From Drosophila persimilis (Eukaryota; Arthropoda; Insecta; Diptera; Drosophilidae), in NCBI RefSeq assembly GCF_003286085.1, contig NW_020825559.1:1-64000 (forward strand): 64,000 nt of DNA, in the 5' to 3' direction. The translations under genes and the position numbers were made by a program. The notes beneath the pieces are model-generated. The model did no database searches and was not told the DNA's origin. It saw only the letters and a list, made by a program, of their open reading frames with translations. Below, piece after piece: positions 21,482 to 32,924 of this stretch (its first letter is position 1; each line of letters begins with the position of its first letter).

Positions 21482-21576
21482 CTTATCTTTTTCCGCCTTT
21501 AGTAACTAAGTACCATTATTAACAGATAATTGTTAATTAAATAAATAAATAAAATAAAATAAAAATGAAAATAAGA

Positions 21577-21836
21577 ATGCCTATGGGATTGACGAACGCT
21601 CCCCGAATTTTCCAAAGGGCAATGGACGATATACTTAGAGAACAAGTTGGGAAAACTTGTCACGTCTATATAGACGATATAATAATATTTTCAAAAACTA
21701 TAGAACAACATTATAAAGATCTTATTCATATAATACAGATTTTGCAAAACGCTAATATGAAAATTTCCCTAGAGAAGTCTAAATTCTTTCAATTGGAAAC
21801 CAAATTTCTGGGATACATTGTTTCCCAAAAAACAAA
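21577..21836 (+). pseudogene. Gypsy 1 reverse transcriptase, C-terminal part
   Basis: RT resumes after the LINE: MPMGLTNAPRIFQRAMDD, then the catalytic YIDDIIIFS, then KSKFFQLETKFLGYIVSQ. It ends near 21836 in A-rich sequence. RNase H and integrase are missing. The right end is therefore a truncation, not an LTR. Confidence 0.85.
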
Positions 21837-21902
21837 AAATAAATACAAAAAAAAAAAAACTAATCAAGACAATTCAAAAATACAAAAAAAAAAAAAAAAA
21901 AA
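21837..21902. repeat. A-rich tract
   Basis: Two A-runs of 12 and more than 20 bases separated by short AT-rich words, between the broken gypsy RT and the leader-like repeat. It may be a LINE-like poly(A) remnant or the edge of a deletion; nothing else is seen. Confidence 0.6.
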
Positions 21903-22123
21903 AATCTTTAAACAAAACCAATCAAAACGAAACACAAAGAAAGTGAAACTACCAGCTAAACCAAAGAAGGAAGACCCCCAGAAGACCCAGTTAAACAACA
22001 AAGAAATTTACGAAGGAAGACCCGTTCGAAGCTCTGTCAGCCAAACCAAGAAGGAAGACCCGTTCGAAGATCTGTCAGCCAAACCAAGAAGGAAGGCCCT
22101 AAGAAGGACGACCCCTACCGGAT
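21903..22123 (+). repeat. Leader-like repeat L, copy 0
   Basis: About 220 bases beginning AATCTTTAAAC and ending CGACCCCTACC. Other copies start at 23961, 27276 and 30497. It includes a short internal duplication (GACCCGTTCGAAG-TCTGTCAGCC twice). Copy 0 runs into a gypsy gag leader. The other three copies are joined at the same end point to unrelated pol-end sequence. I read L as an untranslated leader of a gypsy element rather than a gene, although an open frame crosses it. Confidence 0.65.
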
Positions 22124-22225
22124 AGTTAGTGAGCGAAAGTTGTAGTACTAAATATATAAGTTCAATTAGGTTTAAGCCCAGCGGTGGTCAAGAATATAAA
22201 AACAAACATATAAGAAAAATTTAAG

Positions 22226-22835
22226 GTGGATCAACTAACTTTAGAGTTGGGAAAACTAAAAATGATTAACTCACAAACAAGGACCGATCTCACTGCAGAT
22301 CTGGTCAAACAATTGATAGCACATCAAATTTCACAAGTACAGGAGCAAATAGTAAATTTGAAACAACAAATAGAAACTAAATCCGATCAGGTATCAGATT
22401 TTCAGGCAGAAACAATAGACGAGACAATAAAAGATGACACCACATTAAAAGTAATAGAATCCCTAACAATTTTCAATGGTGGATTAAACCAATACGTAGG
22501 ATGGAGGGAAGCTGCAGAAACTGCAGTGAAATTATATAAGAAAGGAAGTAAGCAATATTATATTGCCTTAACAATTTTAAGAAACAAAATAACAGGCCCT
22601 GCACATGACGCACTGACCACTACGGGACAGTTTTAAATGTTGATGCCACGACTTGACTTTGTTTACAGTGACAAGAGACCAATTTATATAATAGAACAGG
22701 AGCTAAGCGTTCTCCGACAAGGGAACCTTTCAATAATAGATTTCTATAACGAGGTTAACAAGAAAATGACCTTGTTAATAAATAAGACAATAATGACTCA
22801 CGGAAAGGACAGTGAAATTACGAAAGAATCAAATA
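22226..22835 (+). pseudogene. gag: Gypsy-type gag, 5' part, broken
   Basis: Capsid-type gag without a visible zinc knuckle in this part. The open frame begins at 22226 with GTG; the first ATG is at 22262. Recognisable parts are the helical LVKQLIAHQISQVQEQ region and the capsid start GLNQYVGWREAAETAVKLY. Compensating small indels near 22634-22665 introduce a TAA, after which the same frame resumes (RPIYIIEQELSVLRQ). It is cut by helentron H4. Similar in type to 17.6/297/gypsy gag. Confidence 0.72.
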
Positions 22836-23960
22836 AAACGAGGGGGAACGTTGTGAGTTGCTACGGACACCGCAACTCTACAGTTATACCCGATACTAAG
22901 TCAGTATGGCACTCCTCCGGCAGACGCCGCTAATAAAAAACGACACGACAAAGAGTGCGTGCGAGAGAGACAGAAAATCAGTCTGAACGTGACGTCGGGC
23001 GCTGCGTAGCCAGTGCAAATTGATTTGTTCCTTTTGGCTATAAAAATTATCTGATCTGATGCAGACTCAGCAATCTGATAGATATGGTCATTCTCTATGA
23101 TTCTGCGTTTTTAGTTTTCTCGAATCTGCAATATTGTGGATGCAACAGATTCTCGTCCTTTGTGGGGGCGGAAGGGGGTGGGGCGAAATTCTGAGATATA
23201 CGTTTTATAGTGAGATCTAACAGAAGTGCGGATACCAAATTTGGTTACTCTAGCCTTAATAGTCTCTGAGATTTGTGGTTGCCCCAGATTTTCGTCCTTT
23301 GCGGGGGCGGAAGGGGGTGCGGCGAAATTTTGACACAAAACGGTCAAGGTCCGATATCACACGAGTGTGGATACCAAATTTGGTTGCTCTAGCTCTTATG
23401 GGTTCTGAGATCCTTGAACTCATATTTTGCAATTGGCAAAACCGACCATGAAACCTGTGTGTTAGAGTGAGACAGAGCGAGAAAGAGTGAAATTGTTTTC
23501 GTGATTCTGGCTATAATAATTATACGATCTGGTTCAGATTTTGCACTCTGTAAGATACAGTCATCTACGATTCTGCGTTTTTGGTTTTCTCGTATCGTCG
23601 AAATTGTGGATGCCACAGATTTTCGCCCTTTGTGGGGGCGGAAGTGGGCGGGGCAAAGTTTTGAAATATTTTTGGAGCAGTGACATATCACAGAAGTCTG
23701 GATCCAAAACATCGTTGCTCTAGCTTTTATAGTCTTTGAGCATTAGGCGCTGAAGGGGACGGACAGACGGACGGACGGACAGACGGACAGACGGACGGAC
23801 GGACAGACAGACATGGCTCAATCGACTCGGCTATTGATGCTGATCAAGAATATATATACTTTATGGGGTCGGAAACGATTCCTTCTGGACGTTACACACA
23901 TCCACTTTTACCACAAATCTAATATACCCCAATACTCATTTTGAGTATCGGGTATAAAAA
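22836..23960 (-). mobile_element. Helentron H4, full length
   Basis: Minus-strand copy with both ends: terminal AAACGAGGGGGAACG on the left, hairpin just inside it, and GTATCGGGTATAAAAA on the right. It is inserted in gypsy gag on its left and borders leader repeat L of unit 1 on its right. It differs from H5-H7 by having its complete 3' end. Confidence 0.88.
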
Positions 23961-24427
23961 CCAAAATCTTTAAACGAAACCAATCAAAACGAAACACAAA
24001 GAAAGTGAAACTACCAGCTAAACCAAAGAAGGAAGACCCCCAGAAGACCCAGTTAAACAACAAAGAAATTTACGAAGGAAGACCCGTTCGAAGCTCTGTC
24101 AGCCAAACCAAGAAGGAAGACCCGTTCGAAGATCTGTCAGCCAAACCAAGAAGGAAGGCCCTAAGAAGGACGACCCCTACCCCATACCGCGTGGCAATTT
24201 CCAATGTGCTAAATGTGCCTCTCATCCGTTCCAAGTTTTCCGTCTCCAGAGATGGACCCACGTCCACGTGCCAACATAAGCGCTTCTCTCGACGACCAGC
24301 TGGCGCAGCATTACCAGCACGGTCTCCAGCTATTGCGTCCCCCCCCCAAAAAAAACATCTTCCACGGCAACTCATACACGCAGCCGTGGCGTCCCGTCCA
24401 ACTTTTGCAGCCTTAATTGGGGGGGAA

Positions 24428-24985
24428 TGTTCAGAGCAGAAGCTGTAACAGTGCAACCGAGCTGTTAGCTGTTAGCCCTAACAGCCTGTTATCGCTGCTG
24501 GGTGCCGCGCTCAGTTAACAGCCAGTTACATAGCCCTCTGCCTCGTTCCCGAGCTCTGGGTTCGGAGCGCTCCTACGATCCGCACGTCGTTCATGGTAGT
24601 CTTAGCATGTAAGCTACAAGGAGTTACGTATCCCACCCCGCTACAAGCTGCCGTCGTGCACATACGCGCACCTACCATCTACACATATACATAAATACAT
24701 GGAACATATTTATTGGAACCACTCTGACTTCTTCATTTGGATATTTTCCCACTCGTCGCTGGAAACCCGCTCCGGAGATCTGCCCTCTTTCAAACACCCA
24801 CCATAGCAATTAGCTTTTTGTCTTGTAACGAACCTAAAAGGGTTCCCCCTACATATTATAAGCATAAAACGATCAGACCAAGCAACCGGCCAGGCGCAGA
24901 CACCCTCTCTAAGATAGGCCAACCCCGACGTCTCCTCAAAGTTCCATCTACTTCTACAAATTTCTTGTGTATTGACCCCTGGACG
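24428..24985 (+). repeat. LTR-like block with polypurine tract, unit 1
   Basis: It is preceded by TTGGGGGGGAA and starts TGTTCAGAGCAG, the arrangement expected at a 3' LTR. The block continues through ACATATACATAAATACATGG to about 24985 (TGTGTATTGACCCC). A longer version lies inverted at 63203-63560. It has extra sequence where the unit reads AAAACGATCAGACC, so the units carry an internal deletion. The 3' limit and primer site are not resolved. Confidence 0.6.
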
Positions 24986-25287
24986 TGAATGAGGTTACCT
25001 CAGCCTGAAATAGGTCCATCACAAGTGACGCCCAAGCAGGGACCTGAGGGAACGTCGACGAGGGTTTGTGGAATAAAACTCCACGGCCGCTAGAGAAACA
25101 GGAAAAACAACGCGAAGGAAACCCCGACTTGACGCCATTTCCAGCGGTGCGCAACGAGCTAACGAAAGCGTGGCTCAGCGACAGAGAAACGCGAACGGTG
25201 CCATCACTCCGAGAAGAAATTCGAAAAGCCCGCGGCGAAGCTCGACCCAGCCAAACGAAATAGCAAACGCAAGCAATAAACGGAACA

Positions 25288-26340
25288 ATGGAATCCCACA
25301 CAGAGGATCAGCCCGGTGAGTATTACCCTGGACTCGCCAACCCGAGGGTGAGTACCGGAAGGGTGAGCTAGAATCCTTCGCCGAGGAATTCAAATTCAGC
25401 CGCGAGGGTAACGTGGAAGATTTAGGGAGAAATTTCACCGAACTAGTCGCCGGGCCCCTCGATCACGACGCCTGGGTCAGACTGAGGGAGCTCGAGCGAC
25501 AGTACGCCAGATCACCACAGCCCGGCACCTCGGCATAGGCGGAGAAGCGAAAGACAGACCCCGAGCTCAGCCTACGACCCCGTGGAACCACGGGGGGCAA
25601 AACCAGCGTCCCGCCGACATCGATAACCGCCGCAGGGCTACCAAAGAAGGTCCTTCTCGAAGACGGAAACGGCCCCACAGACGGCCATTACTACAGTCAC
25701 TCCGGGCAGACGGCGGAACGGATTCGAAGGCGAGACGAATCGGGCCCAGTTCCGAAAACCTCACTGGAAAGCCCCGGAATCCGCATGGGGCCACACCATG
25801 TCGGCGCTCCAGTCCGGGAAGCTGCAGATCGAATGATCACCACCAATGATCTCGCCAACCCACACGCGGTCTGCAGCCGTTGCGGAGAAGCTGGACATGC
25901 TGCCCGCGACTGCACCAACCCATCGATCCTCTTTTGTTGGGAATGCGGCAAGCGCGTGCGTCCAGATCCTCCTGGCCGACTGCTGCGCACGCGAGATAAC
26001 TCAGATCTTGCTAGCTCGCGTCCGACTAGACGAGCGGGAGGTTCAGATGCCGCTCTTAGTACTATCGAATACGCTCGAACAAGTCATTGTGGAGATGGAT
26101 TTGCTATGCGCCACCGACACGATGATACAGTGCGGCACCACACGCCTCCTCCATCAAGGTCACCAACGCCCCGTCTCAAACACGCCGATGATCACCGCCT
26201 GCCAAGTACACACCCCAGGACCCATGAACTCCAGACCCCCGCCTCCGACGAATCCCCCGAAACGAAATGAGACACAAGCACAAGAAACGAGGAACACAAA
26301 ACCCACGGCAGCAATGACGCACACTAGCCCCACGCCTGTG
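25288..26340 (+). pseudogene. Gag/protease remnant with zinc knuckles, unit 1
   Basis: It starts at an ATG (25288, MESHTEDQPGEYYPG) but that frame closes by 25371. The recognisable part is 25785-26340, with one intact CCHC knuckle (CSRCGEAGHAARDC). The second knuckle (CWECGK) loses its end in a deletion of about 50 bases relative to units 2 and 3. Another frame downstream reads LLVLSNTLEQVIVEMDLL, like the end of an aspartic protease. It runs straight into the helentron at 26341. An Osvaldo/Ulysses-like source is possible but unproven. Confidence 0.6.
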
Positions 26341-27275
26341 CAAGAGAGACAGAAAATCAGTCTGAGCGTGACGTCGGGCGCTGCGTAGCCAGTGGAAATT
26401 GATTTGTTCCATTTGGCTACAAAAATGAACCGATCTGATCCAGATCTAGCAACCGGATAGATATGGTCATTCTCTATGATTCTGCGTTTTTAGTTTTCTC
26501 GAATCTGCAATATTGTGGGTGCAACAGATTTTCGTCCTTTGTGTGGGCGGAAGGGGGTGGGGCGAAATTTTGAGATATACGTGTTATAGTGAGATCTAAC
26601 AGAAGTGCGGATACCAAATTTGGTTACTCTAGCCTTAATAGTCTCTGAGATTTATGAATATCCCCAGATTTTCATCCTTTGCGGGGGCGGAAGGGGGTGT
26701 GGCGAAATTTTGAAACAAACTCGTCTCGGTCCGATATATTAGGAGTGTGGATACCAAATTTGGTTGCTCTAGCTTTTATAGTCCTCTGAGATCTAGGCGC
26801 TAATGTTTTACTCTAAGCAAAGCCGCCTATGCTACGTGTGTGTTAGAGAGAGACAGGGCGAGAAAAAATGAAATTGTTTTCTTGATGCTGGCTATAATAA
26901 TAATACGATCCAATTCAGATTCAGCAGTCTAAAAGATATGGTCATTCTCTACGATTCTGCGTTTTTGGTTTTCTTGTATCTTTAAAATTGTGGATGCCAC
27001 AGATTTTTGCCCTTTGTGGGGGCGGAAGTGGGCGGGGCAAAGTTTTGAAATATTTTTGTAGCAGTGACATATCACGGAAGTCCGGACAGACGGACAGACG
27101 GACGGACGGACAGACGGACAGACAGACATGGCTCAATCGACTCGGCTATTGATGCTGATCAAGAATATATATACTTTATGGGGTCGGAAACGATTCCTTC
27201 TGGACGTTACACACATCCACTTTTACCACAAATCTAATATACCCCAATACTCATTTTGAGTATCGGGTATAAAAA
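26341..27275 (-). mobile_element. Helentron H5, truncated, unit 1
   Basis: Lacks the 3' end (hairpin and CGTTT; it starts at CAAGAGAGACAG). It also lacks about 65 bases between CACGGAAGTCCGG and the microsatellite. H6 carries the same two deletions, while H7 carries only the first. Confidence 0.88.
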
Positions 27276-28461
27276 CCAAAATCTTTAAACGAAACCAATC
27301 AAAACGAAACACAAAGAAAGTGAAACTACCAGCTAAACCAAAGAAGGAAGACCCCCAGAAGACCCAGTTAAACAACAAAGAAATTTACGAAGGAAGACCC
27401 GTTCGAAGCTCTGTCAGCCAAACCAAGAAGGAAGACCCGTTCGAAGATCTGTCAGCCAAACCAAGAAGGAAGGCCCTAAGAAGGACGACCCCTACCCCAT
27501 ACCGCGTGGCAATTTCCAATGTGCTAAATGTGCCTCTCATCCGTTCCAAGTTTTACGTCTCCAGAGATGGACCCACGTCCACGTGCCAACATAAGCGCTT
27601 CTCTCGACGACCAGCTGGCGCAGCATTACCAGCACGGTCTCCAGCTATTGCGTCCCCCCCCCAAAAAAAAACATCTTCCACGGCAACTCATACACGCAGC
27701 CGTGGCGTCCCGTCCAACTTTTGCAGCCTTAATTGGGGGGGAATGTTCAGAGCAGAAGCTGTAACAGTGCAACCGAGCTGTTAGCTGTTAGCCCTAACAG
27801 CCTGTTATCGCTGCTGGGTGCCGCGCTCAGTTAACAGCCAGTTACATAGCCCTCTGCCTCGTTCCCGAGCTCTGGGTTCGGAGCGCTCCTACGATCCGCA
27901 CGTCGTTTATGGTAGTCTTAGCATGTAAGCTACAAGGAGTTACGTATCCCACCCCGCTACAAGCTGCCGTCGTGCACATACGCGCACCTACCATCTACAC
28001 ATATACATAAATACATGGAACATATTTATTGGAACCACTCTGACTTCTTCATTTGGATATTTTCCCACTCGTCGCTGGAAACCCGCTCCGGAGATCTGCC
28101 CTCTTTCAAACACCCACCATAGCAGTTAGCTTTTTGTCTTGTAACGAACCTAAAAGGGGTGAATGAGGTTACCTCAGCCTGAAATAGGTCCATCACAAGT
28201 GACGCCCAAGCAGGGACCTGAGGGAACGTCGACGAGGGTTTGTGGAATAAAACTCCACGGCCGCTAGAGAAACAGGAAAAACAACGCGAAGGAAACCCCG
28301 ACTTCACGCCATTTCCAGCGGTGCGCAACGAGCTAACGAAAGCGTGGCTCAGCGACAGAGAAACGCGAACGGTGCCATCACTCCGAGAAGAAATTCGAAA
28401 AGCCCGCGGCGAAGCTCGACCCAGCCAAACGAAATAGCAAACGCAAGCAATAAACGGAACA

Positions 28462-29561
28462 ATGGAATCCCACACAGAGGATCAGCCCGGTGAGTATTAC
28501 CCTGGACTCGCCAACCCGAGGGTGAGTACCGGAAGGGTGAGCTAGAATCCTTCGCCGAGGAATTCAAATTCAGCCGCGAGGGTAACGTGGAAGATTTAGG
28601 GAGAAATTTCACCGAACTAGTCGCCGGGCCCCTCGATCACGACGCCTGGGTCAGACTGAGGGAGCTCGAGCGACAGTACGCCAGATCACCACAGCCCGGC
28701 ACCTCGGCATAAGCGGAGAAGCGAAAGACAGACCCCGAGCTCAGCCTACGACCCCGTGGAACCACGGGGGGCAAAACCAGCGTCCCGCCGACATCGATAA
28801 CCGCCGCAGGGCTACCAAAGAAGGTCCTTCTCGAAGACGGAAACGGCCCCACAGACGGCCATTACTACAGTCACTCCGGGCAGACGGCGGAACGGATTCG
28901 AAGGCGAGACGAATCGGGCCCAGTTCCGAAAACCTCACTGGAAAGCCCCGGAATCCGCATGGGGCCACACCATGTCGGCGCTCCAGTCCGGGAAGCTGCA
29001 GATCGAATGATCACCACCCGTATCGCCAACCCACACGCGGTCTGCAGCCGTTGCGGAGAAGCTGGACATGCTGCCCGCGACTGCACCAACCCATCGATCC
29101 TCTTTTGTTGGGAATGCGGCAATCGCGGAACACGCACTGTGGACTGTTGCCGTCACAACAACGACCTGCGAGAGGCGTGCGTCCAGATCCTCCTGGCCGA
29201 CTGCTGCGCACGCGAGATAACTCAGATCTTGCTAGCGCGCGTCCGACTAGACGAGCGGGAGGTTCAGATGCCGCTCTTAGTACTATCGAATACGCTCGAA
29301 CAAGTCATTGTGGAGATGGATTTGCTATGCGCCACCGACACGATGATACAGTGCGGCACCACACGCCTCCTCCATCAAGGTCACCAACGCCCCGTCTCAA
29401 ACACGCCGATGATCACCGCCTGCCAAGTACACACCCCCGGACCCATGCACTCCAGACCCCCGCCTCCGACGAATCCCCCGAAACGAAATGAGACACAAGC
29501 ACAAGAAACGAGGAACACAAAACCCACGGCAGCAATGACGCACACTAGCCCCACGCCTGTG
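28462..29561 (+). pseudogene. Gag/protease remnant, unit 2
   Basis: This copy has the long version of the zinc-knuckle region. In the frame 28959-29609, CSRCGEAGHAARDC is followed by CWECGNRGTRTVDC, then the protease-like end LLVLSNTLEQVIVEMDLL in the same frame. Its C-terminus QERQKISLSVTSGAA is encoded by helentron sequence and is not a native end. The early frame after the MESH start is broken as in unit 1. Confidence 0.65.
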
Positions 29562-30496
29562 CAAGAGAGACAGAAAATCAGTCTGAGCGTGACGTCGGGC
29601 GCTGCGTAGCCAGTGGAAATTGATTTGTTCCATTTGGCTACAAAAATGAACCGATCTGATCCAGATCCAGCAACCGGATAGATATGGTCATTCTCTATGA
29701 TTCTGCGTTTTTAGTTTTCTCGAATCTGCAATATTGTGGGTGCAACAGATTTTCGTCCTTTGTGTGGGCGGAAGGGGGTGGGGCGAAATTTTGAGATATA
29801 CGTGTTATAGTGAGATCTAACAGAAGTGCGGATACCAAATTTGGTTACTCTAGCCTTAATAGTCTCTGAGATTTATGAATATCCCCAGATTTTCATCCTT
29901 TGCGGGGGCGGAAGGGGGTGTGGCGAAATTTTGAAACAAACTCGTCTCGGTCCGATATATTAGGAGTGTGGATACCAAATTTGGTTGCTCTAGATTTTAT
30001 AGTCCTCTGAGATCTAGGCGCTAATGTTTTACTCTAAGCAAAGCCGCCTATGCTACGTGTGTGTTAGAGAGAGACAGGGCGAGAAAAAATGAAATTGTTT
30101 TCTTGATGCTGGCTATAATAATAATACGATCCAATTCAGATTCAGCAGTCTAAAAGATATGGTCATTCTCTACGATTCTGCGTTTTTGGTTTTCTTGTAT
30201 CTTTAAAATTGTGGATGCCACAGATTTTTGCCCTTTGTGGGGGCGGAAGTGGGCGGGGCAAAGTTTTGAAATATTTTTGTAGCAGTGACATATCACGGAA
30301 GTCCGGACAGACGGACAGACGGACGGACGGACAGACGGACAGACAGACATGGCTCAATCGACTCGGCTATTGATGCTGATCAAGAATATATATACTTTAT
30401 GGGGTCGGAAACGATTCCTTCTGGACGTTACACACATCCACTTTTACCACAAATCTAATATACCCCAATACTCATTTTGAGTATCGGGTATAAAAA
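29562..30496 (-). mobile_element. Helentron H6, truncated, unit 2
   Basis: Same left truncation and same 65-base internal deletion as H5. The right end (GTATCGGGTATAAAAA) passes into leader repeat L of unit 3. Confidence 0.88.
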
Positions 30497-31824
30497 CCAA
30501 AATCTTTAAACGAAACCAATCAAAACGAAACACAAAGAAAGTGAAACTACCAGCTAAACCAAAGAAGGAAGACCCCCAGAAGACCCAGTTAAACAACAAA
30601 GAAATTTACGAAGGAAGACCCGTTCGAAGCTCTGTCAGCCAAACCAAGAAGGAAGACCCGTTCGAAGATCTGTCAGCCAAACCAAGAAGGAAGGCCCTAA
30701 GAAGGACGACCCCTACCCCATACCGCGTGGCAATTTCCAATGTGCTAAATGTGCCTCTCATCCGTTCCAAGTTTTACGTCTCCAGAGATGGACCCACGTC
30801 CACGTGCCAACATAAGCGCTTCTCTCGACGACCAGCTGGCGCAGCATTACCAGCACGGTCTCCAGCTATTGCGTCCCCCCCCCAAAAAAAAACATCTTCC
30901 ACGGCAACTCATACACGCAGCCGTGGCGTCCCGTCCAACTTTTGCAGCCTTAATTGGGGGGGAATGTTCAGAGCAGAAGCTGTAACAGTGCAACCGAGCT
31001 GTTAGCTGTTAGCCCTAACAGCCTGTTATCGCTGCTGGGTGCCGCGCTCAGTTAACAGCCAGTTACATAGCCCTCTGCCTCGTTCCCGAGCTCTGGGTTC
31101 GGAGCGCTCCTACGATCCGCACGTCGTTTATGGTAGTCTTAGCATGTAAGCTACAAGGAGTTACGTATCCCACCCCGCTACAAGCTGCCGTCGTGCACAT
31201 ACGCGCACCTACCATCTACACATATACATAAATACATGGAACATATTTATTGGAACCACTCTGACTTCTTCATTTGGATATTTTCCCACTCGTCGCTGGA
31301 AACCCGCTCCGGAGATCTGCCCTCTTTCAAACACCCACCATAGCAATTAGCTTTTTGTCTTGTAACGAACCTAAAAGGGTTCCCCCTACATATTATAAGC
31401 ATAAAACGATCAGACCAAGCAACCGGCCAGGCGCAGACACCCTCTCTAAGATAGGCCAACCCCGACGTCTCCTCAAAGTTCCATCTACTTCTACAAATTT
31501 CTTGTGTATTGACCCCTGGACGTGAATGAGGTTACCTCAGCCTGAAATAGGTCCATCACAAGTGACGCCCAAGCAGGGACCTGAGGGAACGTCGACGAGG
31601 GTTTGTGGAATAAAACTCCACGGCCGCTAGAGAAACAGGAAAAACAACGCGAAGGAAACCCCGACTTCACGCCATTTCCAGCGGTGCGCAACGAGCTAAC
31701 GAAAGCGTGGCTCAGCGACAGAGAAACGCGAACGGTGCCATCACTCCGAGAAGAAATTCGAAAAGCCCGCGGCGAAGCTCGACCCAGCCAAACGAAATAG
31801 CAAACGCAAGCAATAAACGGAACA

Positions 31825-32924
31825 ATGGAATCCCACACAGAGGATCAGCCCGGTGAGTATTACCCTGGACTCGCCAACCCGAGGGTGAGTACCGGAAGGG
31901 TGAGCTAGAATCCTTCGCCGAGGAATTCAAATTCAGCCGCGAGGGTAACGTGGAAGATTTAGGGAGAAATTTCACCGAACTAGTCGCCGGGCCCCTCGAT
32001 CACGACGCCTGGGTCAGACTGAGGGAGCTCGAGCGACAGTACGCCAGATCACCACAGCCCGGCACCTCGGCATAAGCGGAGAAGCGAAAGACAGACCCCG
32101 AGCTCAGCCTACGACCCCGTGGAACCACGGGGGGCAAAACCAGCGTCCCGCCGACATCGATAACCGCCGCAGGGCTACCAAAGAAGGTCCTTCTCGAAGA
32201 CGGAAACGGCCCCACAGACGGCCATTACTACAGTCACTCCGGGCAGACGGCGGAACGGATTCGAAGGCGAGACGAATCGGGCCCAGTTCCGAAAACCTCA
32301 CTGGAAAGCCCCGGAATCCGCATGGGGCCACACCATGTCGGCGCTCCAGTCCGGGAAGCTGCAGATCGAATGATCACCACCCGTATCGCCAACCCACACG
32401 CGGTCTGCAGCCGTTGCGGAGAAGCTGGACATGCTGCCCGCGACTGCACCAACCCATCGATCCTCTTTTGTTGGGAATGCGGCAATCGCGGAACACGCAC
32501 TGTGGACTGTTGCCGTCACAACAACGACCTGCGAGAGGCGTGCGTCCAGATCCTCCTGGCCGACTGCTGCGCACGCGAGATAACTCAGATCTTGCTAGCG
32601 CGCGTCCGACTAGACGAGCGGGAGGTTCAGATGCCGCTCTTAGTACTATCGAATACGCTCGAACAAGTCATTGTGGAGATGGATTTGCTATGCGCCACCG
32701 ACACGATGATACAGTGCGGCACCACACGCCTCCTCCATCAAGGTCACCAACGCCCCGTCTCAAACACGCCGATGATCACCGCCTGCCAAGTACACACCCC
32801 AGGACCCATGAACTCCAGACCCCCGCCTCCGACGAATCCCCCGAAACGAAATGAGACACAAGCACAAGAAACGAGGAACACAAAACCCACGGCAGCAATG
32901 ACGCACACTAGCCCCACGCCTGTG
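31825..32924 (+). pseudogene. Gag/protease remnant, unit 3
   Basis: Essentially identical to unit 2 (both zinc knuckles and protease-like end in the frame 32322-32972). It carries the GGACCCATGAAC variant of unit 1 near 32805, so it is a mosaic of the other two units. Confidence 0.65.

Larger units (their letters stand above)
17075..21571 (+). mobile_element. CR1-like LINE, apparently full length
   Basis: A 4.5-kb non-LTR element with a 5' UTR (17075-17636), ORF1, ORF2 and a short 3' UTR ending in TAAA/TAAAA repeats (21538-21564). Both ORFs are open, the ends are flanked by a 5-bp duplication, and no insertion interrupts it. It is the youngest-looking autonomous element in the window. The CR1/jockey-lineage call rests on the ORF1 PHD-like finger, the ORF2 order and the tail; DMCR1A-like is the first comparison to make. 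Confidence 0.88.
15937..21836 (+). mobile_element. Gypsy-like element 1 (PR-RT part), split by CR1-like LINE
   Basis: An internal fragment of a Ty3/gypsy element: end of protease (15937-16266), a 63-bp repeat region, then RT. RT is interrupted at 17074 and resumes at 21577. It ends inside RT at about 21836, where A-rich sequence follows. No LTR can be assigned. RT style (YIDDIIIFS, LESGFYQI) groups it with gypsy-type insect errantivirus-like elements. Confidence 0.82.
23961..27275 (+). repeat. Composite tandem unit 1 (3315 bp)
   Basis: The order is leader repeat L; end of an LTR-element coding region with a polypurine tract (24415-24427); LTR-like block starting TGTTCAGAGCAG (24428); leader; gag/protease piece (25288-26340); truncated minus helentron H5. 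Unit 1 keeps the 147-base segment at 24842-24988 that unit 2 lacks. It lacks about 50 bases in the second zinc knuckle present in units 2 and 3. Confidence 0.9.
27276..30496 (+). repeat. Composite tandem unit 2 (3221 bp)
   Basis: Same order as unit 1. It is shorter because the LTR-like block lacks 147 bases (junction at CCTAAAAGGGG/TGAATGAGG, 28150-28160). It shares base differences with unit 3 against unit 1 (for example 27555 A, 28303 C). It also has private bases (28123 G; GGACCCATGCAC at 29440). Confidence 0.9.

Noticed and set aside
25175..25990. Conserved minus-strand ORFs repeated in the three array units (about 70-97 codons)
   Set aside because: They recur only because the units are near-identical; no domain, and they lie antisense to the gag leader and gag.
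26929..27136. Small ORFs with SVCPSV repeats in helentrons
   Set aside because: Translation of the GTCY tract; the frame and length change with microsatellite length.
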